The notes under the pieces are model-generated. The model was given only the letters and a program-made list of their open reading frames with translations, was not told the origin of the DNA and searched no databases. Below, piece by piece: positions 14,315 through 21,728 of a DNA stretch of 64,000 nt; position 1 is the stretch's first letter; every line of letters begins with the position of its first letter. A program made the position numbers and the translations under genes. The stretch comes from Terriglobia bacterium (GTDB taxonomy: Bacteria > Acidobacteriota > Thermoanaerobaculia > Thermoanaerobaculales > Thermoanaerobaculaceae), in the NCBI GenBank assembly GCA_020073245.1, contig JAIQFQ010000005.1, positions 1 through 64,000 on the forward strand, written 5' to 3'.

Positions 14315-15643
14315 GTGACGCCAGAGGCCAAGTCGGCTGCCGCGAACGGGGACGTTCTCGCTCTGGGGTTCGGAACCAGCGTCGCGATGTGGTTCGTCGG
14401 CTACCTGTGCCGGATGCCGCCGGCGCTTGTCCCGAGTTGGTTGCTGGCGCTCGGCCTGCTGGGCTGCCTCGCGGCCGGCGGGTTCGCCGCGGGCCGCCTG
14501 ACGGGCCGGGGGTGGCGAGCGGGGCTGGCATCCGGGCTCGTCTCGTCGGCGATCAACCTGCTGATCCTCGGCAGCCTTCTGGGCGGGGACCGCGCCAACC
14601 AGGTCGTACCCTCGGCGCTCTGGTGGGTGCCGGGATCCCTGCTTGTGGGTGCGGGGATCGCGAGCGCCGCGGCCGTTGCGGGCAGCCTGACACGGAGGGA
14701 AGGCGCGCCGGCCGTCAACTGGACCGAGGCGTTCGCCGGGGTGGCGGCCGCCGCCACGTTCCTCCAACTTCTTGTGGGCGGGCTCGTGACCAGCAACAAG
14801 GCCGGTCTGGCGGTCGTCGACTGGCCGAACTCGTTCGGCACCAACATGTTTCTCTATCCGCTCTCCCGCATGACCGGCGCCATCTACTACGAGCACGCGC
14901 ATCGCCTGTTCGGAAGCCTCGTCGGTCTCACCACGGTCGTGCTCGCCGTACACCTCTTCAGGGCCGAGCGCCGGGCGTGGGTGAAACGGCTCGCACTGGT
15001 CGCCGTGCTCGCGGTGATCGCGCAGGGGATCCTTGGCGGGTTGCGGGTGACCGGCTCCTTCACGACCTCCACCTCGCCAGAGGCGATGGCACCCTCGATC
15101 ACGCTCGCGATCGTGCATGGCGTGCTTGGCCCGGCGTTCTTCGCGCTGATGATCGCTCTCGCCGCCTTCACCGCCACGGCCTGGGCCTCGGACGCTCCGG
15201 CGCGCGTCACATCGCACGCCGCCTCGGAGCACCTGATAGGGCTGTTGCTGGTGGGAGCTGTCGCGGTCCAGCTTGTGGTGGGTGCGATCCAGCGACACCT
15301 GGCGAGGGGTCTGGTGGTGCACATCGCGTTCGCGGTTGTCGTCCTGGCGCTCGCGTTGCTGCACGGGTCGCGCCTCTGGGGGCTGTACGAGGGACAGCCG
15401 CTGTTGCATCGCCTGGGCCGCCTCGTCATCACGGTGGCCGCGGTGCAGGTGTCGCTGGGAATCCTCGCGTTCTTCGCGATCCAGTTCCGGGTCGAGGGTG
15501 TGCCGCGGCCCGCCTGGGACGTGCTCCTGACCACGGCGCACCAGGCGTGCGGCTCGGTGCTGCTCGGGTGTTCCGTGATGGGGGCACTGTGGAGCCGCCG
15601 CCTGCTGGTCCAGACGAAGGCCGCCGCCGTGCCGAACGTGTAG
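14315..15643 (+). CDS. ctaA: Heme A synthase (CtaA/COX15 family) with N-terminal extension
   Basis: 442 residues from GTG 14315 behind GAGGGAGG. The heme-ligand helices are visible: E-H-A-H-R-L-F-G-S-L-V-G, then I-V-H-G-V-L-G, V-H-I-A-F-A-V-V-V-L-A-L-A-L-L-H and T-A-H-Q-A-C-G-S-V. It oxidises the heme O methyl group to the formyl of heme A. Family members are usually 300-350 residues; here about 115 residues with three extra membrane helices precede the catalytic part. It is divergent from ctaB and DUF3179 and followed two bases later by queE. Confidence 0.85.
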   Translation: MTPEAKSAAANGDVLALGFGTSVAMWFVGYLCRMPPALVPSWLLALGLLGCLAAGGFAAGRLTGRGWRAGLASGLVSSAINLLILGSLLGGDRANQVVPSALWWVPGSLLVGAGIASAAAVAGSLTRREGAPAVNWTEAFAGVAAAATFLQLLVGGLVTSNKAGLAVVDWPNSFGTNMFLYPLSRMTGAIYYEHAHRLFGSLVGLTTVVLAVHLFRAERRAWVKRLALVAVLAVIAQGILGGLRVTGSFTTSTSPEAMAPSITLAIVHGVLGPAFFALMIALAAFTATAWASDAPARVTSHAASEHLIGLLLVGAVAVQLVVGAIQRHLARGLVVHIAFAVVVLALALLHGSRLWGLYEGQPLLHRLGRLVITVAAVQVSLGILAFFAIQFRVEGVPRPAWDVLLTTAHQACGSVLLGCSVMGALWSRRLLVQTKAAAVPNV

Positions 15644-15645
15644 AT

Positions 15646-16320
15646 ATGGTCATCGCCGAGACGTTCACCTCGATCCAGGGAGAGGGGATGCTGGCGGGCG
15701 TGCCCTCCTTCTTCATCCGGACCTCCGGCTGCAACCTGCGGTGTGCCTGGTGCGACACGCCGTACGCCTCGTGGCGCCCCGAGGGCCGCCGCCGTGCCGT
15801 TGCGGACCTGGTCGCCGAGGCCGCATCGTCCGGTTGTCGCCACGTCGTCGTCACGGGCGGTGAGCCGCTCCTCCAGCGGGAGCTGGGAGTTCTGACCCGG
15901 GATCTCGCCGGTGCAGGCCACCACATCACGGTCGAGACTGCCGGCACCCTCGATCCCGAGTTCGACTGCACGCTCCTGTCGGTCTCGCCCAAGACCGCGA
16001 ACTCGGATCCGGAAGGTCGCTTCCTTGGGCGCCACCGTACCATCCGCGCCGACCTGCGGCCCCTGTTCAACCTGTTGAGGCGCCACCGGGACCATCAGCT
16101 GAAGTTCGTGGTGAGGGACGAGGACGACTTGCCCGAGGTGCTGGCCATGGTGGAGCGGCTCTCGGCGTCACCCGACCGGGTGCTCCTGATGCCGGAAGGC
16201 AGGTCTGTGGCAGAGATCGCGGCTCGGGAGCGGCTCGTCGCCGGTCTCTGCCTGCGACACGGCTTTCGGTACTCTCCACGACTCCAGTTCGACCTGTTCG
16301 GCGGCGGCCGAGGAGTGTAA
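15646..16320 (+). CDS. queE: 7-carboxy-7-deazaguanine synthase
   Basis: 224 residues. It opens with E-T-F-T-S-I-Q-G-E-G-M-L-A-G and the radical SAM site C-N-L-R-C-A-W-C-D-T-P-Y, the short-form CxxxCxxC typical of QueE. V-V-V-T-G-G-E-P-L-L-Q and V-E-T-A-G-T follow, and the C-terminus is Y-S-P-R-L-Q-F-D-L-F-G. It converts 6-carboxy-tetrahydropterin to 7-carboxy-7-deazaguanine in queuosine precursor synthesis. It begins two bases after ctaA; other que genes are not in the window. Confidence 0.92.
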   Translation: MVIAETFTSIQGEGMLAGVPSFFIRTSGCNLRCAWCDTPYASWRPEGRRRAVADLVAEAASSGCRHVVVTGGEPLLQRELGVLTRDLAGAGHHITVETAGTLDPEFDCTLLSVSPKTANSDPEGRFLGRHRTIRADLRPLFNLLRRHRDHQLKFVVRDEDDLPEVLAMVERLSASPDRVLLMPEGRSVAEIAARERLVAGLCLRHGFRYSPRLQFDLFGGGRGV

Positions 16321-16367
16321 CCGTCTCGGCCTCCTCCCCGTCTCCTGAAGCGACGGAGGGCGCTCGG

Positions 16368-16400
16368 TTGACATGCTGAATGATTCGTATGACAATCATT
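16368..16400 (+). promoter_or_regulatory. Promoter and palindromic operator of the MarR-efflux operon
   Basis: TTGACA at 16368-16373 is followed after 17 bases by GACAAT (16391-16396) as -10. AATGATT at 16379-16385 and AATCATT at 16394-16400 form a perfect 7-base inverted repeat with an 8-base centre that covers the -10. The size and position suit a MarR dimer repressing its own operon. Confidence 0.6.
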
Positions 16401-16413
16401 GGGGGGCAACCAA

Positions 16414-16887
16414 TTGTCGGGACGGGAACCGATAGGGCTACTCGTGGTCACCGTGCGGAAGCGGATCAAGCAGGTCACCAGCGCGCTGTTGCGGGAAGAA
16501 GGTCTCTCACCGCAGCAGTTCTGGACCATGGTGGTCATCGCGAGGAACAACGACCTGTCGCTGCGCGAGCTGGCGGCCCGCCGGAGGATGGACGAGCCCA
16601 CGGCCTGCCGGGTGGTCAACACGCTGGTGCGGCGGCGCCTGGTACGGCGGTCGCCCGACCCGGCGGACCGGCGGCGTTCGCGCCTGATGCTGACGCCCTC
16701 CGGCGGGGAGAAGGCCGCCAGACTCCTCCCCCTGGCGGAGACAATCCTGGCCGCGGTCGAGGGTTCGTTGACGCCCGCCGAGCGGTATGCCGTTGTGTCG
16801 GGTTTGCGAAAGGTCATTGCCAATCTGGATCAGTTCGAGAAATCACAGGCCGGTCGGGGGTCGCCGACCGCCGAGGTGGTCCCATGA
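16414..16887 (+). CDS. MarR-family transcriptional repressor
   Basis: 157 residues counted from TTG 16414, eight bases after GGGGGG; TTG 16399 is a longer alternative but lies inside the operator. The winged-helix core is clear: S-P-Q-Q-F-W-T-M-V-V-I, L-S-L-R-E-L-A-A-R-R-R-M-D-E-P-T-A-C-R-V-V-N-T-L as recognition region, and the wing R-S-P-D-P-A-D-R-R-R-S-R-L. It is the first gene of a marR-macA-macB-macB-tolC operon, so it probably represses efflux until a ligand binds. Confidence 0.85.
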   Translation: MSGREPIGLLVVTVRKRIKQVTSALLREEGLSPQQFWTMVVIARNNDLSLRELAARRRMDEPTACRVVNTLVRRRLVRRSPDPADRRRSRLMLTPSGGEKAARLLPLAETILAAVEGSLTPAERYAVVSGLRKVIANLDQFEKSQAGRGSPTAEVVP

Positions 16888-16993
16888 GGCACGGGTTGGC
16901 TTTATCCCGACGCCCGCCCTCGGGCGGACGCCGATCGGTTCGTTCCAGGAATTGCGCAACGCCGTCCGGACGGACGGCCGGATGAGGAGATCC

Positions 16994-18268
16994 ATGTTGA
17001 AGAGCAAGTGGTTCTGGATCGCGGTTGCGGCAGTCGTTGTGATCGCTGCCTTCGGGTGGGTACGAATCCGCCAGGCAAATGCGAAGGGCCAGATGCACTT
17101 CGAGACGGCGAAGGTCGACCGCGGCCGCATCGTATCGAAGGTGACGGCCACGGGCGCGCTGTCGGCGATCGTCACGGTCCAGGTAGGCAGCCAGGTTTCG
17201 GGCCGGATCGCGGAGTTGCACGCCGACTTCAATTCCGCGGTGACGAAGGGCCAGCTCGTCGCGAAGATCGACCCACAGCTCTTCGAGGCATCGGTCGCGC
17301 AGGCGCGAGCCAACCTGGTCGCGGCCCAGGGCAACCTTGCCAAAGCGAAGGCCCAGGCGGTCGACGCCGAGCGCCAGTACAAGCGCAACGTGACACTCGC
17401 CGAGCGCAAGCTCATCGCGCAGGCGGACCTCGACACCTCCCAGTCCAACGCCGACGCCGCGAAGGCAGGGGTCGACGCCGCCGCGGGCGCCGTCGAGCAG
17501 GCGAAGGCGGGGCTGCACTCCGCCGAGGTGAACCTCGCCTACACCAACATCATCTCGCCAACGGACGGCACCGTCATCTCACGGAACGTCGACGTCGGGC
17601 AGACGGTGGTCTCCAGCATGCAGGCGTCGACGCTATTCCTCATCGCCGAGGACCTCCGCAAGATGCAGGTGGACACCAGCGTCGCGGAGGCCGACATCGG
17701 GAAGCTCCGTCCCGGGATGAAGGCCACGTTCAGCGTGGACGCCTACCCGAACGAGAGGTTCGTGGGCACGATCCGACAGGTCCGCAACTCGCCGCAGACC
17801 GTCCAGAACGTCGTGACGTACGACGCGGTGATCGACGTCTCCAACCCCGAGCTCAAGCTGAAGCCCGGAATGACGGCCAACTGCACGTTTGTCTGGGCGG
17901 AGCGGGACGCCGCCCTGCGGGTGCCGAACGCGGCGCTGCGCTTCCACCCGCCCGCGGATCTGCTCGCCCACCCCACTCCGGCCGCGAAGAACGGACAACG
18001 AGGGGCCGGCGCCGAAGCGGCTCAGGGCGCGACCGCTTCGGGGAAGGGCGGTCCGGCAGGAGCAGCCGATCCCGACCGGCGGACCGTGTGGGTCTTGCGG
18101 GACGGCAAGCCGCTCCCGGTGGTGATCCGCGGCGGCGTGTCGGATGGTTCGCTGACCGAGGTCGCGGAGGGCGACCTGTCCGAAGGCGACCAGGTGATCA
18201 CCGAGGCCTCGGGCGGGACGGCCGCGCAGGGGCAACAGACCGGCGCGTTCCCACGCCGGATGTTCTGA
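16994..18268 (+). CDS. macA: Periplasmic adaptor of MacA/HlyD type
   Basis: 424 residues. A membrane anchor at about 8-24 is followed by the barrel-sandwich lipoyl halves (V-T-A-T-G-A-L-S-A with Q-V-G-S-Q-V-S-G-R-I, and Y-T-N-I-I-S-P-T-D-G-T-V-I-S). A long Ala/Gln/Lys coiled hairpin lies at ~95-175, then a beta-barrel domain (D-T-S-V-A-E-A-D-I-G-K). The C-terminal region has an Ala/Gly-rich low-complexity insert. ATG 16994 is preceded by GAGGAG; ATG 16982 is an in-frame alternative. It should bridge the inner-membrane MacB permease and the TolC-like channel encoded next. Confidence 0.88.
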   Translation: MLKSKWFWIAVAAVVVIAAFGWVRIRQANAKGQMHFETAKVDRGRIVSKVTATGALSAIVTVQVGSQVSGRIAELHADFNSAVTKGQLVAKIDPQLFEASVAQARANLVAAQGNLAKAKAQAVDAERQYKRNVTLAERKLIAQADLDTSQSNADAAKAGVDAAAGAVEQAKAGLHSAEVNLAYTNIISPTDGTVISRNVDVGQTVVSSMQASTLFLIAEDLRKMQVDTSVAEADIGKLRPGMKATFSVDAYPNERFVGTIRQVRNSPQTVQNVVTYDAVIDVSNPELKLKPGMTANCTFVWAERDAALRVPNAALRFHPPADLLAHPTPAAKNGQRGAGAEAAQGATASGKGGPAGAADPDRRTVWVLRDGKPLPVVIRGGVSDGSLTEVAEGDLSEGDQVITEASGGTAAQGQQTGAFPRRMF

Positions 18269-18275
18269 GGCCGCG

Positions 18276-19022
18276 ATGAGCAGCTCGTCGGCACTCCTGC
18301 TGCTGGATGACGTGACCAAGGTCTACCACATGGGCGATGTGGAGGTTCACGCCCTGCGCGGTGTGTCGCTCTCGGTGGAGGAGGGGGAATTCGTCGCGAT
18401 CATGGGCGCGTCCGGCTCCGGAAAGTCGACGCTGATGAACATCATCGGGTGCCTGGACCGCCCTACCCGTGGACGATATCTGCTCGCCGGCGAGGAGGTC
18501 TCGACGCTCGATCGCAACGCCCTCGCCGAGAAGAGAAACCGCACCCTCGGCTTCGTGTTCCAGAACTTCAACCTGCTGTCCAGGACGTCGGCCATCGAGA
18601 ACGTCGAGCTGCCGCTGCTCTACGCCGGGCTGCACACGCGGGAGCGTCACGAGCACTCCCGCGCGGCGCTCGCCCGCGTCGGGCTCGGCGACCGGATGCA
18701 CCACCATCCGAACCAGATGTCCGGCGGCCAGCAGCAGCGCGTCGCGATCGCGCGGGCGCTGGTCGCCAACCCCAAGGTGATCCTCGCCGACGAGCCTACG
18801 GGAAACCTCGACTCCGTCACCAGCGTCGAGGTGATGGCGATCTTCCAGGAGCTGTGCGACTCCGGGATCACGGTCGTCCTCGTGACGCACGAGCCCGACA
18901 TCGCGCGGTACGCCGCGCGCGTCGTGGTCATGAGGGACGGCAGGATCCGGTCCGACAGCCGGCAGGAGCCCCAGAGAGCGGTGCCCGCACCGGCCGAGGC
19001 AACGGCCGGAGGCGAACCATGA
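18276..19022 (+). CDS. ABC transporter ATPase of MacB/LolD type
   Basis: 248 residues. Walker A G-A-S-G-S-G-K-S-T, Q-loop V-F-Q-N-F-N-L-L, signature M-S-G-G-Q-Q-Q-R-V, Walker B V-I-L-A-D-E-P-T-G-N-L-D and the switch H in L-V-T-H-E are all intact. This is the MacB/LolD-type ATPase on a separate chain. A basic, Pro/Ala-rich tail of about 25 residues ends the protein. Its TGA overlaps the permease start (ATGA). It powers the export complex by nucleotide-driven movement of the permease. Confidence 0.92.
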   Translation: MSSSSALLLLDDVTKVYHMGDVEVHALRGVSLSVEEGEFVAIMGASGSGKSTLMNIIGCLDRPTRGRYLLAGEEVSTLDRNALAEKRNRTLGFVFQNFNLLSRTSAIENVELPLLYAGLHTRERHEHSRAALARVGLGDRMHHHPNQMSGGQQQRVAIARALVANPKVILADEPTGNLDSVTSVEVMAIFQELCDSGITVVLVTHEPDIARYAARVVVMRDGRIRSDSRQEPQRAVPAPAEATAGGEP

Positions 19023-20248
19023 ACCCGCTCCAAATCTTGCGCGTCGCCATCCGGGCACTCGTGCGCAACAAGATGCGCTCGTTCCTCACGACGCTGGGGA
19101 TCATCATCGGCGTGGCCGCCGTGATCGCAATGGTCGCCATCGGAGAAGGGGCCAAGGCGCAGGTCGAGGCGTCGTTCGCCTCGATGGGCTCCAACCTGCT
19201 CATCGTGCTTCCCGGCAGCACGACCGCCGGCGGCCAGCGCGGCGGCTTCGGGAGCATGCCGACGCTGACCTGGGATGACCTCCGTGCCATCCGAACGGAG
19301 GCGCCGGCCGTCCGGTACGCGGCGCCCCAGCTCAGTTCCGGCGCCCAGCTCATGTCCGAGGACCAGAACTGGAGCACCCGCGTCTACGGCACGACGCCGG
19401 AGTTCTTCATGATCCGAAACTGGCCCACTTCCATGGGCTCGGCCATGAGCGACTCGGACGTGGAGGGCGGCACGAAGGTCGTGTTCCTCGGTTCGACGGT
19501 GGTGGACAAGCTGTTCGGTCCCAACGCCGACCCCGTCGGCCAGCTCATCCGGATCCGGAACATCCCGTTCGAGGTCAAGGGCGTGCTGGCCAAGAAGGGC
19601 CAGTCGCCGATGGGACAGGACTACGACGACGCCGCCTACATTCCGCTCAAGACGTTCCAGACCAAGATCCAGGGCGGGCTGCAGCAGTTCATCCAGGGCG
19701 TCGTCCTGATCGGCGCCACCTCGGAGTCCACCACGCAGGTTGCGGTGCAGCAGGTGACGGCGCTTCTACGCGACCGCCACCACATCGGTCTCGGCCAGGA
19801 CGACGACTTCTCGATCCGGAACCTCACCGAGCTCGCGAGCGCGCAGGAGCAGGGGACCAAGACGCTCACGACGCTGCTGGCGAGCATCGCCGCCGTGTCG
19901 TTGCTGGTCGGCGGGATCGGGATCATGAACATCATGCTCGTTTCGGTCACGGAACGGACGCGCGAGATCGGCGTCCGCATGGCCGTCGGAGCGAAGCCCC
20001 GCAACATCCTCGCGCAGTTCCTCGTCGAGGCGCTCACGCTGGCGATCGCCGGAGGGGTGATCGGCATCGGCCTCGGGGTGCTCGCCGCACAGCGGCTCGC
20101 CGCGCAGTTCCACTGGCCGATGCTGATCCGGCCCGACATCATCGTGGTTTCCGTGGTGTTCAGCGCGCTGGTCGGTGTCGTGTTCGGCCTCTATCCGGCC
20201 CGAAAGGCCTCGCGCCTGGATCCCATCGACGCCCTGAGGTTCGAGTGA
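19019..20248 (+). CDS. macB: MacB-type ABC permease (FtsX fold)
   Basis: 409 residues. One membrane helix near 18-40 (L-T-T-L-G-I-I-I-G-V-A-A-V-I-A) is followed by a ~240-residue periplasmic domain beginning G-S-N-L-L-I-V-L-P-G-S. Three C-terminal helices come next, with G-G-I-G-I-M-N-I-M-L-V-S-V-T-E-R-T-R-E-I-G-V-R as the FtsX coupling segment. It ends Y-P-A-R-K-A-S-R-L-D-P-I-D-A-L-R, the standard MacB terminus. It works with the ATPase before it and is joined to the tolC-like gene by a TGATG overlap. Confidence 0.92.
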   Translation: MNPLQILRVAIRALVRNKMRSFLTTLGIIIGVAAVIAMVAIGEGAKAQVEASFASMGSNLLIVLPGSTTAGGQRGGFGSMPTLTWDDLRAIRTEAPAVRYAAPQLSSGAQLMSEDQNWSTRVYGTTPEFFMIRNWPTSMGSAMSDSDVEGGTKVVFLGSTVVDKLFGPNADPVGQLIRIRNIPFEVKGVLAKKGQSPMGQDYDDAAYIPLKTFQTKIQGGLQQFIQGVVLIGATSESTTQVAVQQVTALLRDRHHIGLGQDDDFSIRNLTELASAQEQGTKTLTTLLASIAAVSLLVGGIGIMNIMLVSVTERTREIGVRMAVGAKPRNILAQFLVEALTLAIAGGVIGIGLGVLAAQRLAAQFHWPMLIRPDIIVVSVVFSALVGVVFGLYPARKASRLDPIDALRFE

Positions 20249-21549
20249 TGATCGCCAACCTTGCTCTTATCGTGCTCGCGGCGGCGGCTCCGGCCGCGCC
20301 CGCCAAGATCCTAACCCTCGACGAAGCCCTTGCCGCGGCTCGCGCGCAACAGCCCCAGGTGCGCCAGGCCGCCGCGACGACGCAGGCGGCGCTTGCGCGC
20401 GTGGATGAATCGCTCGCGCCCCTGCTTCCGCAGGTGAACGGCAGCGCGAACTACCAGCGGGAGACCGCCAACTTTGCCAGCCGGCCCGGATCGCTGCCGA
20501 ACCAGATCTCGGGCGGGACGAGCGGCGAGAGCTGGAGCACCGGGAACTACTACACCCTGGGGCTGAATGCGAGCGTGTTGCTGTACGACTTCGGGCAATC
20601 ACGCTCCAGGTGGCGGTCGTCGCAGGCGAGCGCCGCCTCGCAGAAGGACAGCGAACGCGCGACGCTGGAACAGGTGCTCTTCTCCGTGCGCAGCGCGTAC
20701 TTCCAGGCGCGCGCCGCGAAAGAGCTGGTCAAAGTCACGAGCGAGACGCTCGCCAACCAGCAGAAGCACATGGAGCAGACGCAAGGGTTCGTCGAAGCCG
20801 GGACGCAACCGGAGATCTCCCTCGCCCAGGCGAAGACCGATGTCGCCAACGCGCGGGTCCAGCTGATCACTGCCGAGAACGGCTACGAGACGGCCAAAGC
20901 CCAGCTCAACCAGGCCATGGGTGTGGAGGGCACCACCGACTACGATGTCGCCGACGAGACCCTGCCCGCCGTCGATGGCGAGGACGGCTCGATCGGAGTC
21001 CTTCTCGACGAGTCGGTCAAGGCCCGCCCGGAGCTGGCGGCCCTGGCCAACCAGATCCGGGCCCAGGAGCTGAACGTTCGCTCGCTGCGCGGCGCTTTCG
21101 GCCCCACTCTTGGTTTCTCGACCGGTTTCTCGGACGCAGGCCAGCAGGCTTCGAGCCTCGTTTGGAACTGGAGCGCCGGGCTCGCGCTCTCTGTGCCGAT
21201 CTTCCAAGGCGGGCAGACGAGGGCTCAGGTGCGGGAGGCCGAGGCGAACCTGGCTGCGATCCGGGCGCAGCTCGACGGCGAGCGCCAGCAGGTGAGGCTG
21301 GAGATCGAGCAGGCTCGCCTGGCTATCCGGGCCGCCAGGGCCGCGCTCGACGCCAGCGACGAGGCCCTCGCCAACGCCCGCGTTCGGCTGCAACTCGCCG
21401 AGGGGCGCTACGAGACCGGCGTCGGCAGCATCATCGAGCTAGGCGACTCGCAGGTCGCGCTCACCAGCGCAGCTCAGCAGACGGTCCAGGCGGAGTACTC
21501 ACTCGCGCAAGCCAGGGCCGGACTCCTCAAGGCGCTCGGCCGGGAGTGA
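20248..21549 (+). CDS. TolC-family outer-membrane efflux protein
   Basis: 433 residues with a signal peptide (about 1-20) and the two-fold repeated structure of outer-membrane efflux proteins. L-T-L-D-E-A-L-A-A-A-R opens the first repeat; long helices with Q-A-K-T-D-V-A-N-A-R and an aromatic barrel strand follow. L-A-L-S-V-P-I-F-Q-G-G-Q-T-R-A-Q-V-R opens the second barrel/helix section. R-Y-E-T-G-V-G-S-I-I-E-L-G-D-S is the second conserved equatorial region. ATG 20248 overlaps the permease stop. It is the exit channel of the operon. Confidence 0.9.
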   Translation: MIANLALIVLAAAAPAAPAKILTLDEALAAARAQQPQVRQAAATTQAALARVDESLAPLLPQVNGSANYQRETANFASRPGSLPNQISGGTSGESWSTGNYYTLGLNASVLLYDFGQSRSRWRSSQASAASQKDSERATLEQVLFSVRSAYFQARAAKELVKVTSETLANQQKHMEQTQGFVEAGTQPEISLAQAKTDVANARVQLITAENGYETAKAQLNQAMGVEGTTDYDVADETLPAVDGEDGSIGVLLDESVKARPELAALANQIRAQELNVRSLRGAFGPTLGFSTGFSDAGQQASSLVWNWSAGLALSVPIFQGGQTRAQVREAEANLAAIRAQLDGERQQVRLEIEQARLAIRAARAALDASDEALANARVRLQLAEGRYETGVGSIIELGDSQVALTSAAQQTVQAEYSLAQARAGLLKALGRE

Positions 21550-21628
21550 CCGAGGCGCCGAGCGTCCCTGCTCTTTCACCAGGGGCAGCGCAGTTGGGGC
21601 AGGTGGCGCTCCGTCGCCTTCCCGGAGC

Positions 21629-21650
21629 GCGTTCGGCCACGACCGAACGC
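21629..21650 (+). terminator. Hairpin after the efflux operon
   Basis: GCGTTCGG (21629-21636) and CCGAACGC (21643-21650) form a perfect 8-base stem with a 6-base loop, 80 bases after the tolC-like stop. There is no T run, so termination would be weak or factor-assisted. Confidence 0.4.
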
Positions 21651-21728
21651 CGCTGAGCGTCGCGCCTCACCGCGGGCCGTTCCGTTCGGGGCGGCGGCCT
21701 TGCTATCCTGCCGGCGGAGATCCTGAAG

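Noticed and set aside
12883-16320. Open frame of about 1100 codons on the plus strand crossing ctaB, ctaA and queE
   Set aside because: Only its last part (from 15646) is queE. The rest is Arg/Pro-rich, out of frame with well-supported genes on both strands, and is an effect of high GC.
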